Assembly: GCF_003477995.1 (NCBI RefSeq)
Contig: NZ_QUEM01000001.1
Location: 1-64,000, forward strand
Direction of reading: 5' to 3'
DNA: 64,000 bases
Source of the DNA: Bacteroides sp. OF04-15BH
Lineage (GTDB): Bacteria > Bacteroidota > Bacteroidia > Bacteroidales > Bacteroidaceae
The position numbers and the translations under genes were made by a program. Below the pieces are notes generated by a model, which made no database searches, was not told where the DNA came from, and saw nothing but the letters and a program-made list of their open reading frames with translations. How positions within the stretch are numbered: the stretch's first letter is position 1; the number at the start of each line of letters is the position of its first letter. Below are positions 11,837-21,243 of the stretch, one piece after another.

Positions 11837-11866
11837 TCATTGGGATTCCTTCGGGACTACCTGATG
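11837..11866 (+). promoter_or_regulatory. UUCG-loop hairpin in the rpsB leader
   Basis: In the 125-bp gap between rpsI and rpsB, ATCA...TGAT closes a hairpin with TCC-TTCG-GGA at its tip, a very stable tetraloop. There is no T-run behind it, so it is more likely a leader element than a terminator. Regulation by S2 is known in other bacteria; that role here is a guess. Confidence 0.4.
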
Positions 11867-11915
11867 GTTGGTTGAGAAACAAAAAAGAAAGTAAACGATT
11901 AAAAAAGAAAAAACA

Positions 11916-12716
11916 ATGTCTAGAACTAATTTTGAGACTTTATTGGAGGCAGGTTGCCACTTCGGTCACCTTAAGAGAAAGTGGAACCCGGCAATGGCTC
12001 CTTATATCTTCATGGAGCGCAATGGTATTCATATCATTGATCTTCATAAAACTGTTGCAAAGATCGACGATGCTGCCGAGGCTTTGAAGCAGATTGCAAA
12101 ATCTGGCAAGAAGATTTTGTTCGTTGCTACTAAGAAACAAGCTAAGCAGGTTGTAGCTGAGAAGGCTGCATCTGTAAACATGCCTTATGTTATCGAGCGT
12201 TGGCCGGGTGGTATGTTGACCAACTTCCCAACAATCCGTAAGGCTGTGAAGAAAATGGCCAACATCGACAAACTGACTGCCGATGGTACTTACTCAAACT
12301 TGTCTAAGCGTGAGATCCTGCAGATTTCTCGTCAGCGTGCTAAGTTGGAGAAGAACTTGGGTTCTATCGCCGATTTGACTCGTCTGCCTTCAGCTCTGTT
12401 CATCGTTGACGTATTGAAGGAGCAGATCGCTGTTCGCGAGGCTAACCGTTTGGGTATTCCTGTATTCGCTATCGTGGATACTAACTCTAACCCAGACAAC
12501 GTAGACTACGTTATCCCAGCAAACGACGACGCAAACAAGAGCGTTGAGGTTATCCTCGAGGCTTGCTGCGCTGCTATCGCTGAGGGTCTGGAAGAGCGTA
12601 AGGCTGAGAAGGTTGACGCTGAGGCTGCCGGCGAAGGCGAGGCTAAGGGTCGCAAGCGTTCAGCTAAGGCTCGTGTAGAGAAAGCTGATGCTGCTGAGGC
12701 TCCTGCAGAAGCATAA
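11916..12716 (+). CDS. rpsB: 30S ribosomal protein S2
   Basis: Small-subunit protein at the head-body junction. It shows the S2 opening LLEAGCHFGH, KWNPAMAPYIF and the RWPGGMLTNFPTI signature near residue 95, then a coiled-coil excursion. The C-terminal ~40 residues are Ala/Glu/Lys-rich and low in complexity, as in other Bacteroidota S2 proteins. The start at 11916 (MSRTNFETLLEAG) is supported by the conserved N-terminus. tsf follows after 30 bp, the universal rpsB-tsf order. Confidence 0.98.
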   Translation: MSRTNFETLLEAGCHFGHLKRKWNPAMAPYIFMERNGIHIIDLHKTVAKIDDAAEALKQIAKSGKKILFVATKKQAKQVVAEKAASVNMPYVIERWPGGMLTNFPTIRKAVKKMANIDKLTADGTYSNLSKREILQISRQRAKLEKNLGSIADLTRLPSALFIVDVLKEQIAVREANRLGIPVFAIVDTNSNPDNVDYVIPANDDANKSVEVILEACCAAIAEGLEERKAEKVDAEAAGEGEAKGRKRSAKARVEKADAAEAPAEA

Positions 12717-12746
12717 TCCATTTATAAATCTTAAAATATAAAGAAC

Positions 12747-13571
12747 ATGGCTGTAACAATGGCAGATATCACCAAGCTCCGCAAATTGTCTGGTGCTGGT
12801 ATGATGGATTGCAAGAAGGCTTTGGAAGAAGCTAATAATGATATCGATGCGGCAATGGAGATCATCCGTAAGAAAGGTCAGGCTGTAGCTGCAAAACGTT
12901 CAGACCGCGAGGCTGCTGAAGGTTGCGTAGTTGCTAAGGCTGAGAACGGATTCGGTGCCATCATCGCTCTGAAGTGTGAAACTGACTTCGTTGCCAAGAA
13001 CGAGGATTTTGTTAAGTTGGCAAAGGATATCCTGGATCTGGCTGTTGCCAACAAGTGTGCTACTTTGGATGAGGTTAAGGCTCTTCCTATGGGTAACGCT
13101 ACTGTTGCTGACGCAGTTGTTGATCGCAGCGGTATCACTGGTGAGAAGATGGAGCTGGATGGCTACCTGACTGTAGAAGGTCCTAGCATCTCAGTTTACA
13201 ACCACCAGAACAAGAACCAGTTGTGTACTTTGGTTGTATTGAACAAGGAAGTTGATCCTCAGTACGGTCACGCTGTGGCTATGCAGGTTGCTGCTATGAG
13301 CCCACGTTCAATCGACGAGAACGATTACCCAGCTGATGTACTCGCAAGAGAGAAGGAAATCGCAGCTGACAAGGCTCGCGAAGAGGGTAAGCCAGAGAAC
13401 ATGATCGAGCGTATCGCTATGGGTCGTATCTCTAAGTTGTTCAAGGAAGAGTGCTTGTTGAAGCAGGCTTTCATCCAGAACGACAAGCAGTCTGTAGCTG
13501 ACTACTTGAAGGAAGCTGACAAGGATTGCACCGTAACTGCTTTCAAGCGTTTTACTTTGCGCGCTGAGTAA
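12747..13571 (+). CDS. tsf: Elongation factor Ts
   Basis: Nucleotide exchange factor for EF-Tu. The N-terminal module carries the signature LRKLSGAGMMDCKKALEE (about residues 9-26), followed by the TDFV motif in KCETDFVAKN near residue 79 that enters the EF-Tu nucleotide site. Its 274 residues fit the short form. It is the last gene of the unit, followed by a strong terminator. Confidence 0.98.
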   Translation: MAVTMADITKLRKLSGAGMMDCKKALEEANNDIDAAMEIIRKKGQAVAAKRSDREAAEGCVVAKAENGFGAIIALKCETDFVAKNEDFVKLAKDILDLAVANKCATLDEVKALPMGNATVADAVVDRSGITGEKMELDGYLTVEGPSISVYNHQNKNQLCTLVVLNKEVDPQYGHAVAMQVAAMSPRSIDENDYPADVLAREKEIAADKAREEGKPENMIERIAMGRISKLFKEECLLKQAFIQNDKQSVADYLKEADKDCTVTAFKRFTLRAE

Positions 13572-13612
13572 TTTGAGTTTCTTTTGAAATTCATTTTCAG
13601 AAATACGGATTC

Positions 13613-13660
13613 ACAAACCCGGGACTGTGCCTGCTGGCATAAGCCCGGGTTTGTTTCTTT
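13613..13660 (+). terminator. tsf terminator
   Basis: ACAAACCCGGG pairs perfectly with CCCGGGTTTGT, followed by TTCTTTTT. Confidence 0.88.
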
Positions 13661-13752
13661 TTCAGCCCTTTCTTTCATTTTCCTGCTTTCGGGTCTCCAT
13701 TTTTTTGCGGATTTGTCTTATTTTTGTACCCTAAACGGATAAAACGAAAAAA

Positions 13753-14370
13753 ATGAAGATATTAGCAGTGGGCATGAACTATGCCGAACACAATAAAGAG
13801 CTCGATGGTACGTTATATAAACCAGAGGAACCTGTGCTGTTCATGAAGCCGGATTCTGCCTTGCTCAAAGACAGCAAACCGTTCTTCATCCCCGATTTCA
13901 CGCAGCGTTGCGAATATGAGACCGAACTGGTGGTCCGCATCTGCCGTCTGGGAAAGAACATTGCCGAGCGTTTTGCGCATCGTTACTACGATGCCGTGAC
14001 GGTGGGCATTGACTTCACCGCCCGCGATGTGCAGCAACGTCTTCGTGCCGAAGGCAAGCCCTGGGAGCTTTCCAAGGCCTTCGACAATTCGGCGGTAATC
14101 GGTGATTTCGTTCCGGTGGATGAGTTGCCTGCTGTGCAGAATCTGAACTTCCATCTCGATATTGACGGAAACACCGTACAGCGCGGCTATACCGGCGATA
14201 TGCTTTATACGATTGACCAGATTATTGCATACGCCAGTCGTTTCTTCACTTTGAAAATCGGCGATCTGATTTTCACCGGTACTCCCGTAGGAGTAGGGCC
14301 GGTAGCTATTGATCAGCATTTGGATGGTTATTTAGAAGGGCGTAAGGTCCTTTCCTTTAATGTAAAATAA
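13753..14370 (+). CDS. Fumarylacetoacetate hydrolase-family protein (FAHD1-like)
   Basis: Small member of the FAH superfamily, which hydrolyses or decarboxylates 2-oxo acids with a divalent metal. Metal-ligand acidic residues are visible in YETELVVRI (about residues 55-63) and in GIDFTARDVQ (about 83-92). The closing signature GDLIFTGTPVGVGPV is near residue 171. Its 205 residues match the FAHD1/acylpyruvase-oxaloacetate decarboxylase size. porU begins 1 bp after its stop, so the two are probably co-transcribed, although no functional link to secretion is known. A TATTTTTG -7 box lies at 13719. The substrate cannot be told from sequence. Confidence 0.88.
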   Translation: MKILAVGMNYAEHNKELDGTLYKPEEPVLFMKPDSALLKDSKPFFIPDFTQRCEYETELVVRICRLGKNIAERFAHRYYDAVTVGIDFTARDVQQRLRAEGKPWELSKAFDNSAVIGDFVPVDELPAVQNLNFHLDIDGNTVQRGYTGDMLYTIDQIIAYASRFFTLKIGDLIFTGTPVGVGPVAIDQHLDGYLEGRKVLSFNVK

Positions 14371-14371
14371 A

Positions 14372-17300
14372 ATGAAGTTTAGACATTTACTTTCCGGAAT
14401 CTTTCTTTTCAGTGCGGTCCTTTCGGGACAGGCACAGGATTTCACGCGTCTGGATTGGGACGTCCTGCATATTGACTCCCTGGTGCCTCACTACACCGAA
14501 GTCATTCCGCTCGACAGCGACTTTGCGGCCTACGATTACACTGTGTCGGTGCGTTATCCCGAGCTGCGTCCCCTTACCGAGGCCGAGACCGTGCGCCTGT
14601 CTGCTCTGGTGCAGCAGCTGCCCGAAAATCCGGAGGTGGAAAGCCGCGTGGGTATTTCCCGCAAGCAGGGTTATCTCGATGTCCGCTTCATTCCGATAGT
14701 CTGTCGCGACGGCCGTTATTATAAGATTCTTAGCTGTCAGATAGCCATCGACCGCCATCGCAAGAGTCGTGTTTCCCGCGTGGCTGCATCGTCTTCATCA
14801 GAGCGTTATGCCGCTTCGTCGGTGCTGTCACAAGGCCGTTGGGTCAAGATACGCGTGGCCGAGGATGGTGTGTATATGCTCACGGCTTCCGAGCTGAAGA
14901 AGATGGGATTCAGTGATCCTTCCCGTGTCAAACTTTATGGTTATGGCGGTCATTTGCAGGATGAGGAATTTGATGCCGACAACGATTACGATGATCTTTC
15001 CGAAGTACCGCTTTATCCCGGCAAGAACGGTTTGCTGTTCTATGCCCGTGGGGTGGTCAAATGGAATGATCCTGTCTATAACTCCACGGCTATGGCCCGT
15101 ATTTCCAAGCATACGGTCAATAACTATTCTACGCACGGATATTATTTCCTGACCGAGGGTGATGCTCCGTTGTCTTTCACTACCGAGGAATATGCCGGTG
15201 CCGTTGCCACTCAGGACACCACCTTTATGGATCAGGTGCTCTATGAGCGCGATGAATACGCCTGGTTTTCCGGTGGCCGCCGACTGTTTGATTCCTACGA
15301 CTATTATAACGGCAATTCGCAGACCTATAAACTGTCTACGCCCGAAGCGGTAGCTTCCGGAGCTGCTTCGCTGCGCGTGGTCTTCACCGCAGCATCCAGC
15401 ACGCGTACTACCGTAGAGACCGAAGTGAACGGCACAGCGCTCACCTCGTTTTCCGTAGGTACTTTGGGCAGTTACCTCAAGGGGGTGTCTGCCGAGCGCA
15501 CTTTTGCCGTACGCAATATGAGTGCTGATCCTACCACACAGGTAAGCATCAGCACCACACAGGGCAATCATGCCCGACTGGATTTCCTGGAGCTGAACTA
15601 CACCCGTCGCCTGTCGGTCGATGATGCTTATTTGCATTTCCGGGGCGATAAGTCTACAGCAACAGAGTTTGTCTTGTCCAATCCTTCCGGTCGCAATCTG
15701 GCCGTGTGGCGCCTGGGAGACGCTTCCCGTCTGCCGGTCCGCATGAGCGGTCAGGCTGCTGGAAACACCTATCGTTTCAAGGCAGAGCGGGCTTCCGATC
15801 AGTATGTTGCGGTGGATGTGGACGCCGAATTCCCGAAACCCGAGTATGTCGGCGAAATCGCCAACCAGAATCTTCATGCCGTGGACAGTCTGCTGGATAT
15901 GGTCATTATTGTGCCTCAAAGCGGAAAACTCACGGCTCAGGCCGAACGTCTGGCCGAGGCTCACACCCGTCTCGACGGTATGAAAGTGCTGGTGGTGCGT
16001 GCCGATCAGATTTACAATGAATTCTCGTCCGGAACTCCTGATGCCACCGCCTACCGCCGTTTTATGAAGATGCTCTACGACCGGGCGGCCACTGCCGACG
16101 AGGCTCCCCGTTATCTGCTTCTGTTTGGCGATGCCGCATGGGACAACCGCATGCTTTCTTCCGCCTGGAAACAGGAGAACCCCGAGGACTATCTGTTGTG
16201 CTATGAGTCCGACGACTCTTTCAGCGACATCAGCTGTTATGTCATGGAAGACTATTTCGGACTGCTTGACGATGGAGAGGGTTCTTCGCTCAAAACCGAG
16301 AAAGTAGATTTGGGAGTGGGCCGTTTCCCGGTAACTACGGAGCAGGATGCCCGCAATCTGGTGGACAAGACCATCAATTATATGGAAAACCGCGAGGCCG
16401 GTTCCTGGAAGAATACCGTAGTCATATTGGGTGACGACGGTGATGATAACCTGCACATGAAGTCTGCCGAGGTTGTGGCTCAGGATATTGAAAAATACAA
16501 TCCGGAATATGATTTGCGCCGTATTTACTGGGATGCCTATCCTATAGTGACTTCCACCACCGGAAACAGTTATCCCGAGGTGCATAAGCAGATCAACAAG
16601 CAGATGGAGGAGGGGGCACTGATTGTCAACTATACGGGTCATGCCGCCACCTATGGTCTGTCTCATGAATTTGTGCTGGTGCTCGATGACTTCAAGAATT
16701 TCACATCCACCAAGGTCCCTCTTTGGGTGACGGCAGCCTGCGATGTGATGCCTTTCGATACCCGTACGGAGAATGTGGGTGAAACAGCCCTGCTGAATCC
16801 TTCGGCCGGTGCGCTGGCTTTCTTTGGTACGGCGCGTACCGTATATGCCGACGACAACCTGTATATGAACCGTTATTTCAGTCACTATGTGCTGGGCCGC
16901 GATGAGAACGGACGCCGTTACCGTCTGGGCGATGCCGTACGTCTGTCTAAGGTGAGTCTGCTCGATCCGGAAGGAGATATGGGCTATGACAATACTCAGA
17001 ACAAGTTGCACTATGCTCTGTTGGGCGATCCGGCCTTGTTGGTGGGCGGTGCGGAATATCGGGTGGTGCTCGATTCCATTAATGGAAAGAGCATTTCATC
17101 GGATGATGAAAGCTGGCCGGCACTCTCTGCCGGTACTCTGGCGCGTGTGAGCGGTCATGTGGAGCGTCTTGATGGCACCCGGGTGCCGTCTTTCACCGGT
17201 TCGGTAACGACTCAGGTGTACGACAGCAAGCAGCAAATCACTTGTAACAATAATGCCGGTGCCAAGACTCCATTCCAGTTCAACACCCGAGACAAGATTC

Positions 17301-18157
17301 TCTTTGCGGGTACAGATTCCGTGCGCAACGGCTCCTTCTCTACGACTTTCCCGGTGCCGCTCGATATTAATTATTCGAACAATAGCGGCCGCATGGTGTT
17401 CTATGCCGTCAGTGCCGACCGAAAGGAAGAGGCCAACGGCTACAGCGAGCAGTTCTTTGTGGGAGGTACCGGCAGCGATTTGCTGACCGACACACTGGGA
17501 CCTGAAATCCGCGTCTGGCTCAATGATATAGAAAGCCCGGCCGGAGCGCGTGTGAATACCACACCGATGTTCCGGGCTGCACTCAAGGACCCGAGCGGCA
17601 TCAATACTACCGGTAATGGCATCGGCCACGATCTGGAGCTGGTCATTGACGATAATCCGGTCACCACCTATAACCTGAACAGTTCTTATGTCAATGAGTT
17701 CGGCGATTATCAGGAAGGTTCTGTGACCTATATCCTGCCGCAGCTTTCTGCCGGCAAGCACAAGATGCGTTTCCGCGCCTGGGACACCATGAACAACAGT
17801 TCGATGGTAGAATATGAGTTTGAGGTCGATCCGGGCTTGCGTCCGAATATCACCCGTCTCTATGCCACCCAGAATCCGGCGCGTATCACCACCAATTTCG
17901 TGTTCGCTTACGACCGTCCGGGAGAGACCTGCGACTTCACCATCGAGGTGATGGACTTTGCCGGTCGCAAACTCTGGCAGCACACCGAGCGGGGCGTCAG
18001 CGGTGAGGGCGTATATTCCGTGCCCTGGAATCTGACTGCCGGCGGTGGTGCCCGTCTGGGAACCGGAGTTTACTTCTATCGGGCCGTAGTCACCTCGTCC
18101 GATGGGGTCAAGTCAGCGTCCGAAACTGAGAAAATCATTATTCTGGGCAATAAATAA
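14372..18157 (+). CDS. porU: Type IX secretion system sortase PorU (peptidase C25 family)
   Basis: Outer-membrane-associated cysteine protease that removes the C-terminal signal of T9SS cargo and attaches it to A-LPS in Porphyromonas. The protein has 1261 residues with a signal peptide (about 1-21). A large N-terminal beta region is followed by a gingipain-like C25 domain around 500-880. The catalytic dyad is visible as His757 in NYTGHA and Cys790 in TAACDV. The C-terminus (VYSVPWNLT...GTGVYFYR) has the beta-sandwich look of T9SS-type C-terminal domains. porV follows directly, as in other Bacteroidota. The start is fixed by the FAH gene 1 bp upstream. Confidence 0.93.
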   Translation: MKFRHLLSGIFLFSAVLSGQAQDFTRLDWDVLHIDSLVPHYTEVIPLDSDFAAYDYTVSVRYPELRPLTEAETVRLSALVQQLPENPEVESRVGISRKQGYLDVRFIPIVCRDGRYYKILSCQIAIDRHRKSRVSRVAASSSSERYAASSVLSQGRWVKIRVAEDGVYMLTASELKKMGFSDPSRVKLYGYGGHLQDEEFDADNDYDDLSEVPLYPGKNGLLFYARGVVKWNDPVYNSTAMARISKHTVNNYSTHGYYFLTEGDAPLSFTTEEYAGAVATQDTTFMDQVLYERDEYAWFSGGRRLFDSYDYYNGNSQTYKLSTPEAVASGAASLRVVFTAASSTRTTVETEVNGTALTSFSVGTLGSYLKGVSAERTFAVRNMSADPTTQVSISTTQGNHARLDFLELNYTRRLSVDDAYLHFRGDKSTATEFVLSNPSGRNLAVWRLGDASRLPVRMSGQAAGNTYRFKAERASDQYVAVDVDAEFPKPEYVGEIANQNLHAVDSLLDMVIIVPQSGKLTAQAERLAEAHTRLDGMKVLVVRADQIYNEFSSGTPDATAYRRFMKMLYDRAATADEAPRYLLLFGDAAWDNRMLSSAWKQENPEDYLLCYESDDSFSDISCYVMEDYFGLLDDGEGSSLKTEKVDLGVGRFPVTTEQDARNLVDKTINYMENREAGSWKNTVVILGDDGDDNLHMKSAEVVAQDIEKYNPEYDLRRIYWDAYPIVTSTTGNSYPEVHKQINKQMEEGALIVNYTGHAATYGLSHEFVLVLDDFKNFTSTKVPLWVTAACDVMPFDTRTENVGETALLNPSAGALAFFGTARTVYADDNLYMNRYFSHYVLGRDENGRRYRLGDAVRLSKVSLLDPEGDMGYDNTQNKLHYALLGDPALLVGGAEYRVVLDSINGKSISSDDESWPALSAGTLARVSGHVERLDGTRVPSFTGSVTTQVYDSKQQITCNNNAGAKTPFQFNTRDKILFAGTDSVRNGSFSTTFPVPLDINYSNNSGRMVFYAVSADRKEEANGYSEQFFVGGTGSDLLTDTLGPEIRVWLNDIESPAGARVNTTPMFRAALKDPSGINTTGNGIGHDLELVIDDNPVTTYNLNSSYVNEFGDYQEGSVTYILPQLSAGKHKMRFRAWDTMNNSSMVEYEFEVDPGLRPNITRLYATQNPARITTNFVFAYDRPGETCDFTIEVMDFAGRKLWQHTERGVSGEGVYSVPWNLTAGGGARLGTGVYFYRAVVTSSDGVKSASETEKIIILGNK

Positions 18158-18207
18158 GTCCGGATATCCGTTATCATAAAAGCAATAAACGACAAAGTAA
18201 AATACTC

Positions 18208-19386
18208 ATGAACAAAAAGTCATTCGTACTCTGTGCCCTGCTGGGAGCCTCGCTTTCGGCCTTTGCGGACGGAGACAAGGAAACGATGTTTAATCCGGTC
18301 ACTACCGGAGTCACCTCACAGTCCATCGCTCCGGATGCCCGCGGTGGTGGTATGGGAGATATCGGTGCGGCTACCGAAACCGATGTGAACTCACAGTTCT
18401 GGAATCCTGCGAAGTATCCTTATAATATCGGTCGTGCCGGTGTGTCGCTCAACTACACTCCGTGGTTGCGCCAGTTGGTCAATGACATCAATCTGGCCTA
18501 TATGAGCGGTTTCTACCGCATCGGCGATTATCAGGCGCTGAGTGCCTCTCTGCGTTATTTCTCTTTGGGTGAGGTGTCTACTTCCAGCGGTCAGGACCAG
18601 ACCTCGGATATGACCATCAATCCTTATGAGATGTCTATCGACTTGGCCTACTCCCGTATGCTGAGCGAGAATTTCTCGGCAGCTGTAGCCATGCGTTTCA
18701 TCTATTCCGACATTACCTACGATTATACCGAGGAGACCTCTCCGGGTAAGGCCTTTGCTGCCGATATCGCCCTGTACTATAACAAGTACTTCCTGGCGGG
18801 CAGTCGTGAGTGTAATTTCGGCTGGGGTTTGAATATCAGCAACATCGGTAGCAAGATTTCCTATGGAGGCGATGACAATGCCGAGTTCATCCCGACCAAT
18901 CTGCGTATGGGTATCAATTTCCTGATTCCGTTCAACGAGTACAACAAGATCTCTCTGGCAGCCGATGTAAACAAACTGTTGGTGCCCACTTATCCGATTC
19001 AGCGCGATGACGAGAGCAGCGAGGAATATCAGCAGCGTCTGCAGAAAGATTATTATGACATTTCGCCTATTTCCGGAATCTTCAAGAGCTTTGGCGATGC
19101 TCCCGGCGGTTTCAAGGAAGAGTTGCAGGAAATCCAGTGGAGCGTGGGAGCCGAGTACTCTTACAACGACCGTTTCATTCTGCGTGGCGGATATCATCAC
19201 GAAAGTGCCAATAAGGGAAACCGAAAATATTTCACTGCCGGTGCCGGCTTCCGCATGAGCGTGTTCTCGCTCGACTGTGCCTACGTGATTTCCACGGCAC
19301 AGAGCAATCCGCTCGACCAGACCTTGCGTTTCACCCTGGGCTTTGATCTCGACGGTATGAAGGATCTTTTCGGCCGTCGCCGTTAA
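18208..19386 (+). CDS. porV: Type IX secretion outer-membrane protein PorV
   Basis: FadL-like outer-membrane beta-barrel that shuttles T9SS cargo from the SprA translocon to PorU. It has a signal peptide of about 20 residues (KSFVLCALLGASLSAFA), followed by the family's early GGGMGDIGAATETD segment near residue 46. Alternating aromatic/hydrophobic strands continue to the end. The length of 392 matches PorV. It lies 50 bp after porU and ispF follows after 18 bp, so all may share a transcript. Confidence 0.92.
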   Translation: MNKKSFVLCALLGASLSAFADGDKETMFNPVTTGVTSQSIAPDARGGGMGDIGAATETDVNSQFWNPAKYPYNIGRAGVSLNYTPWLRQLVNDINLAYMSGFYRIGDYQALSASLRYFSLGEVSTSSGQDQTSDMTINPYEMSIDLAYSRMLSENFSAAVAMRFIYSDITYDYTEETSPGKAFAADIALYYNKYFLAGSRECNFGWGLNISNIGSKISYGGDDNAEFIPTNLRMGINFLIPFNEYNKISLAADVNKLLVPTYPIQRDDESSEEYQQRLQKDYYDISPISGIFKSFGDAPGGFKEELQEIQWSVGAEYSYNDRFILRGGYHHESANKGNRKYFTAGAGFRMSVFSLDCAYVISTAQSNPLDQTLRFTLGFDLDGMKDLFGRRR

Positions 19387-19404
19387 ACAATAAAGAAAAT
19401 AATT

Positions 19405-19887
19405 ATGGCAAAAATACGAGTAGGATTCGGATTTGATGTGCACCGTCTGGTCGAAGGACGCGAGTTGTGGCTGGGCGGTATCCGTTTGGAACACGAGAAG
19501 GGACTGTTGGGCCACAGTGATGCTGATGTGCTGATTCACGCCCTGTGCGATGCGATTCTGGGAGCTGCCAACATGCGCGATATCGGCTATCATTTCCCCG
19601 ATACTTCCGAGAAGTTTCACAATATCGACAGCAAGATTCTGCTGGCTGAAACCATGAAACTGGTACGCGCCAAGGGATATGAGTTCGGTAATGCCGACAT
19701 TACGGTCTGCGCCGAACGTCCCAAACTGAAAGTGCACATTCCCGCCATGCAGGAATGCCTGGCGCAGGTGATGGGCGTGGATGCCGACGATGTATCCATC
19801 AAGGCCACGACCACCGAGAAACTTGGTTTTACCGGCCGTGAGGAAGGCATTTCAGCCTATGCCACGGTGCTGTTGGAGAAAAACTAA
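19405..19887 (+). CDS. ispF: 2-C-methyl-D-erythritol 2,4-cyclodiphosphate synthase
   Basis: Fifth enzyme of the non-mevalonate isoprenoid pathway; makes MEcPP and releases CMP. The zinc ligands are in GFGFDVHRL (Asp11, His13), and HSDADVLIHALCDAILGA near residue 36 is the family signature. TTTEKLGF near residue 134 is the substrate-binding end. Its 160 residues are normal. dxr of the same pathway is encoded at 26.2 kb. It ends in a shared bidirectional terminator. Confidence 0.97.
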   Translation: MAKIRVGFGFDVHRLVEGRELWLGGIRLEHEKGLLGHSDADVLIHALCDAILGAANMRDIGYHFPDTSEKFHNIDSKILLAETMKLVRAKGYEFGNADITVCAERPKLKVHIPAMQECLAQVMGVDADDVSIKATTTEKLGFTGREEGISAYATVLLEKN

Positions 19888-19951
19888 AAACATCCCAATC
19901 ATTTTGTAAATTCATTTCGATGATTTTGCAAAATGATTGGGATGTTTTTTT
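19886..19951. terminator. Bidirectional terminator between ispF and the MORN gene
   Basis: AAACATCCCAATCATTTTG pairs with CAAAATGATTGGGATGTTT around a loop, with A-run before and T-run after, so it works in both directions between convergent genes. Its AAATGATTGGGATG half (19931-19944) recurs at 40690-40703. Confidence 0.8.
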
Positions 19952-19980
19952 GAAAAGGTTTTGAGCTTTTCCTTGATGAT

Positions 19981-20637
19981 TTATTTCTTCGCCTTGAATG
20001 TCTTCAATGCAATGACCCGCACTTCTTCTTCTCCGTTCCATTCGCCGATGCGCATCTGACCTTCGGGCAGGAACAGGGCGCCGAATCCCTGGCGCACGCC
20101 GTTGCGGTATTGTCCGAACCACACCCGTCCGTTTTGGTAGTAGTACATGCCATAGCCGTGACGCTGTCCGTTCATCAGTTCCCCCACATAACGGTCGCCG
20201 TTGGCATAGTTCAGGGCCATAAACTGATATTCCTTCAGGTCTGCCCCGTCAATGAGCATCTTTTCCTTGTTACGGTAGATGTATTCCAGCTGCCCGGTGT
20301 TCAGGTTGTAGGCCGCATAATGATCATTGCTGCCCACCAGAGCATACTCCGCATTGGTGGTGATGCCATAGATGAACTTGCCCTTCCGGTAAAGTCCTGT
20401 CTGCTGGTAAATTCCACTTCTGAAATTTCCGTAGCCATAGAACTGCACCTCGGGCGATATCTGTCCGCGGTAAGTTCCGTCCGGGTTGTCATACACCATA
20501 TACGGGAACAGGGCCGTGTGATCCAGTATCATTTGATAAATCTCTGTCGGCACCTCTTCGTAACGGGCCACAGGAGGCCGTTGGGCAAATCCTTCCAGGC
20601 AGAAGCACATTGCCATGCATAAAAGCCATTTTTTCAT
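19981..20637 (-). CDS. Exported MORN-repeat protein
   Basis: 218 residues with a signal peptide (MKKWLLCMAMCFCLEGFAQ, cleavage after about residue 19). The C-terminal half carries MORN-type repeats: GDRYVGELMNGQRHGYGMYYY, then VWFGQYRNGVRQGFGALFL, then MRIGEWNGE. MORN repeats form elongated beta-sheets often involved in membrane or protein contact. The function is unknown. It is the last gene of a minus-strand unit yicC-gmk-(small membrane protein)-nadD, 12 bp after nadD. Confidence 0.85.
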   Translation of the reverse strand: MKKWLLCMAMCFCLEGFAQRPPVARYEEVPTEIYQMILDHTALFPYMVYDNPDGTYRGQISPEVQFYGYGNFRSGIYQQTGLYRKGKFIYGITTNAEYALVGSNDHYAAYNLNTGQLEYIYRNKEKMLIDGADLKEYQFMALNYANGDRYVGELMNGQRHGYGMYYYQNGRVWFGQYRNGVRQGFGALFLPEGQMRIGEWNGEEEVRVIALKTFKAKK

Positions 20638-20649
20638 CGTTCGGTTTAT

Positions 20650-21243
20650 TTAGGAGTGAATATCTTCATTATAGTCCTTGTTCTGGCAGATCCGCTCCCA
20701 CACTGCCGGGGTGAGCAGGGCCGAGGCGTCCTCGCCGCATCGCAGTCGCCGGCGTATTTCCGTGGCGCTGATGTCGATGATGGGTGAGGGCAGCAGGTGC
20801 ACGCCCGAAGGCAGACTGTCCGGATCTACCGGATAGCCGGTGCGCGGAAATACCAGAATCTCGTAGCGTTCCAGCAACGTGCGGTATTCGGCCCAGCGGT
20901 CGAATGCCAGCCAGTTGTCCGCCCCGATAATCAGCACAAACTGCCGGTCGGGGTATTCTCTTTCGAGTGCCTCCAGAGTTTTATACATATACGAGGGGCG
21001 CGGCAGCCGGAACTCCAGATCACATACTTTCAGTTGCGGGTTGTCTGCCACAGCAGCTTGTGCCAGTTCCAGTCTTCTCTGGTCGTCCAGCAAGTCTGTG
21101 GCCTGCTTTTTGAACGGGTTCTGTGGCGACACCAGGAACCACAGCTCGTCCACATACCGGTTCTGGCAGATGAAGTTTCCCAGTTCGATATGTCCGCGAT
21201 GGATCGGGTTGAACGATCCCCCATAGATACCCGTGCGGATCAT
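20650..21243 (-). CDS. nadD: Nicotinate-nucleotide adenylyltransferase
   Basis: Makes deamido-NAD from nicotinate mononucleotide and ATP. The nucleotidyltransferase motif GGSFNPIHRGH is at residues 8-18, with both ATP-binding His residues. IIGADNW follows near residue 105 and the ISATEIRRRL signature near 157. 197 residues is normal. Its start overlaps the stop of the upstream small membrane gene by 4 bp, which supports this start and translational coupling. Confidence 0.96.
   Translation of the reverse strand: MIRTGIYGGSFNPIHRGHIELGNFICQNRYVDELWFLVSPQNPFKKQATDLLDDQRRLELAQAAVADNPQLKVCDLEFRLPRPSYMYKTLEALEREYPDRQFVLIIGADNWLAFDRWAEYRTLLERYEILVFPRTGYPVDPDSLPSGVHLLPSPIIDISATEIRRRLRCGEDASALLTPAVWERICQNKDYNEDIHS

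Noticed and set aside
14828..17011. 727-codon minus-strand open frame opposite porU
   Set aside because: It is a shadow of the high-GC third-position pattern of porU; porU has a signal peptide, catalytic dyad and family-length match, and the antisense frame shows no family features.
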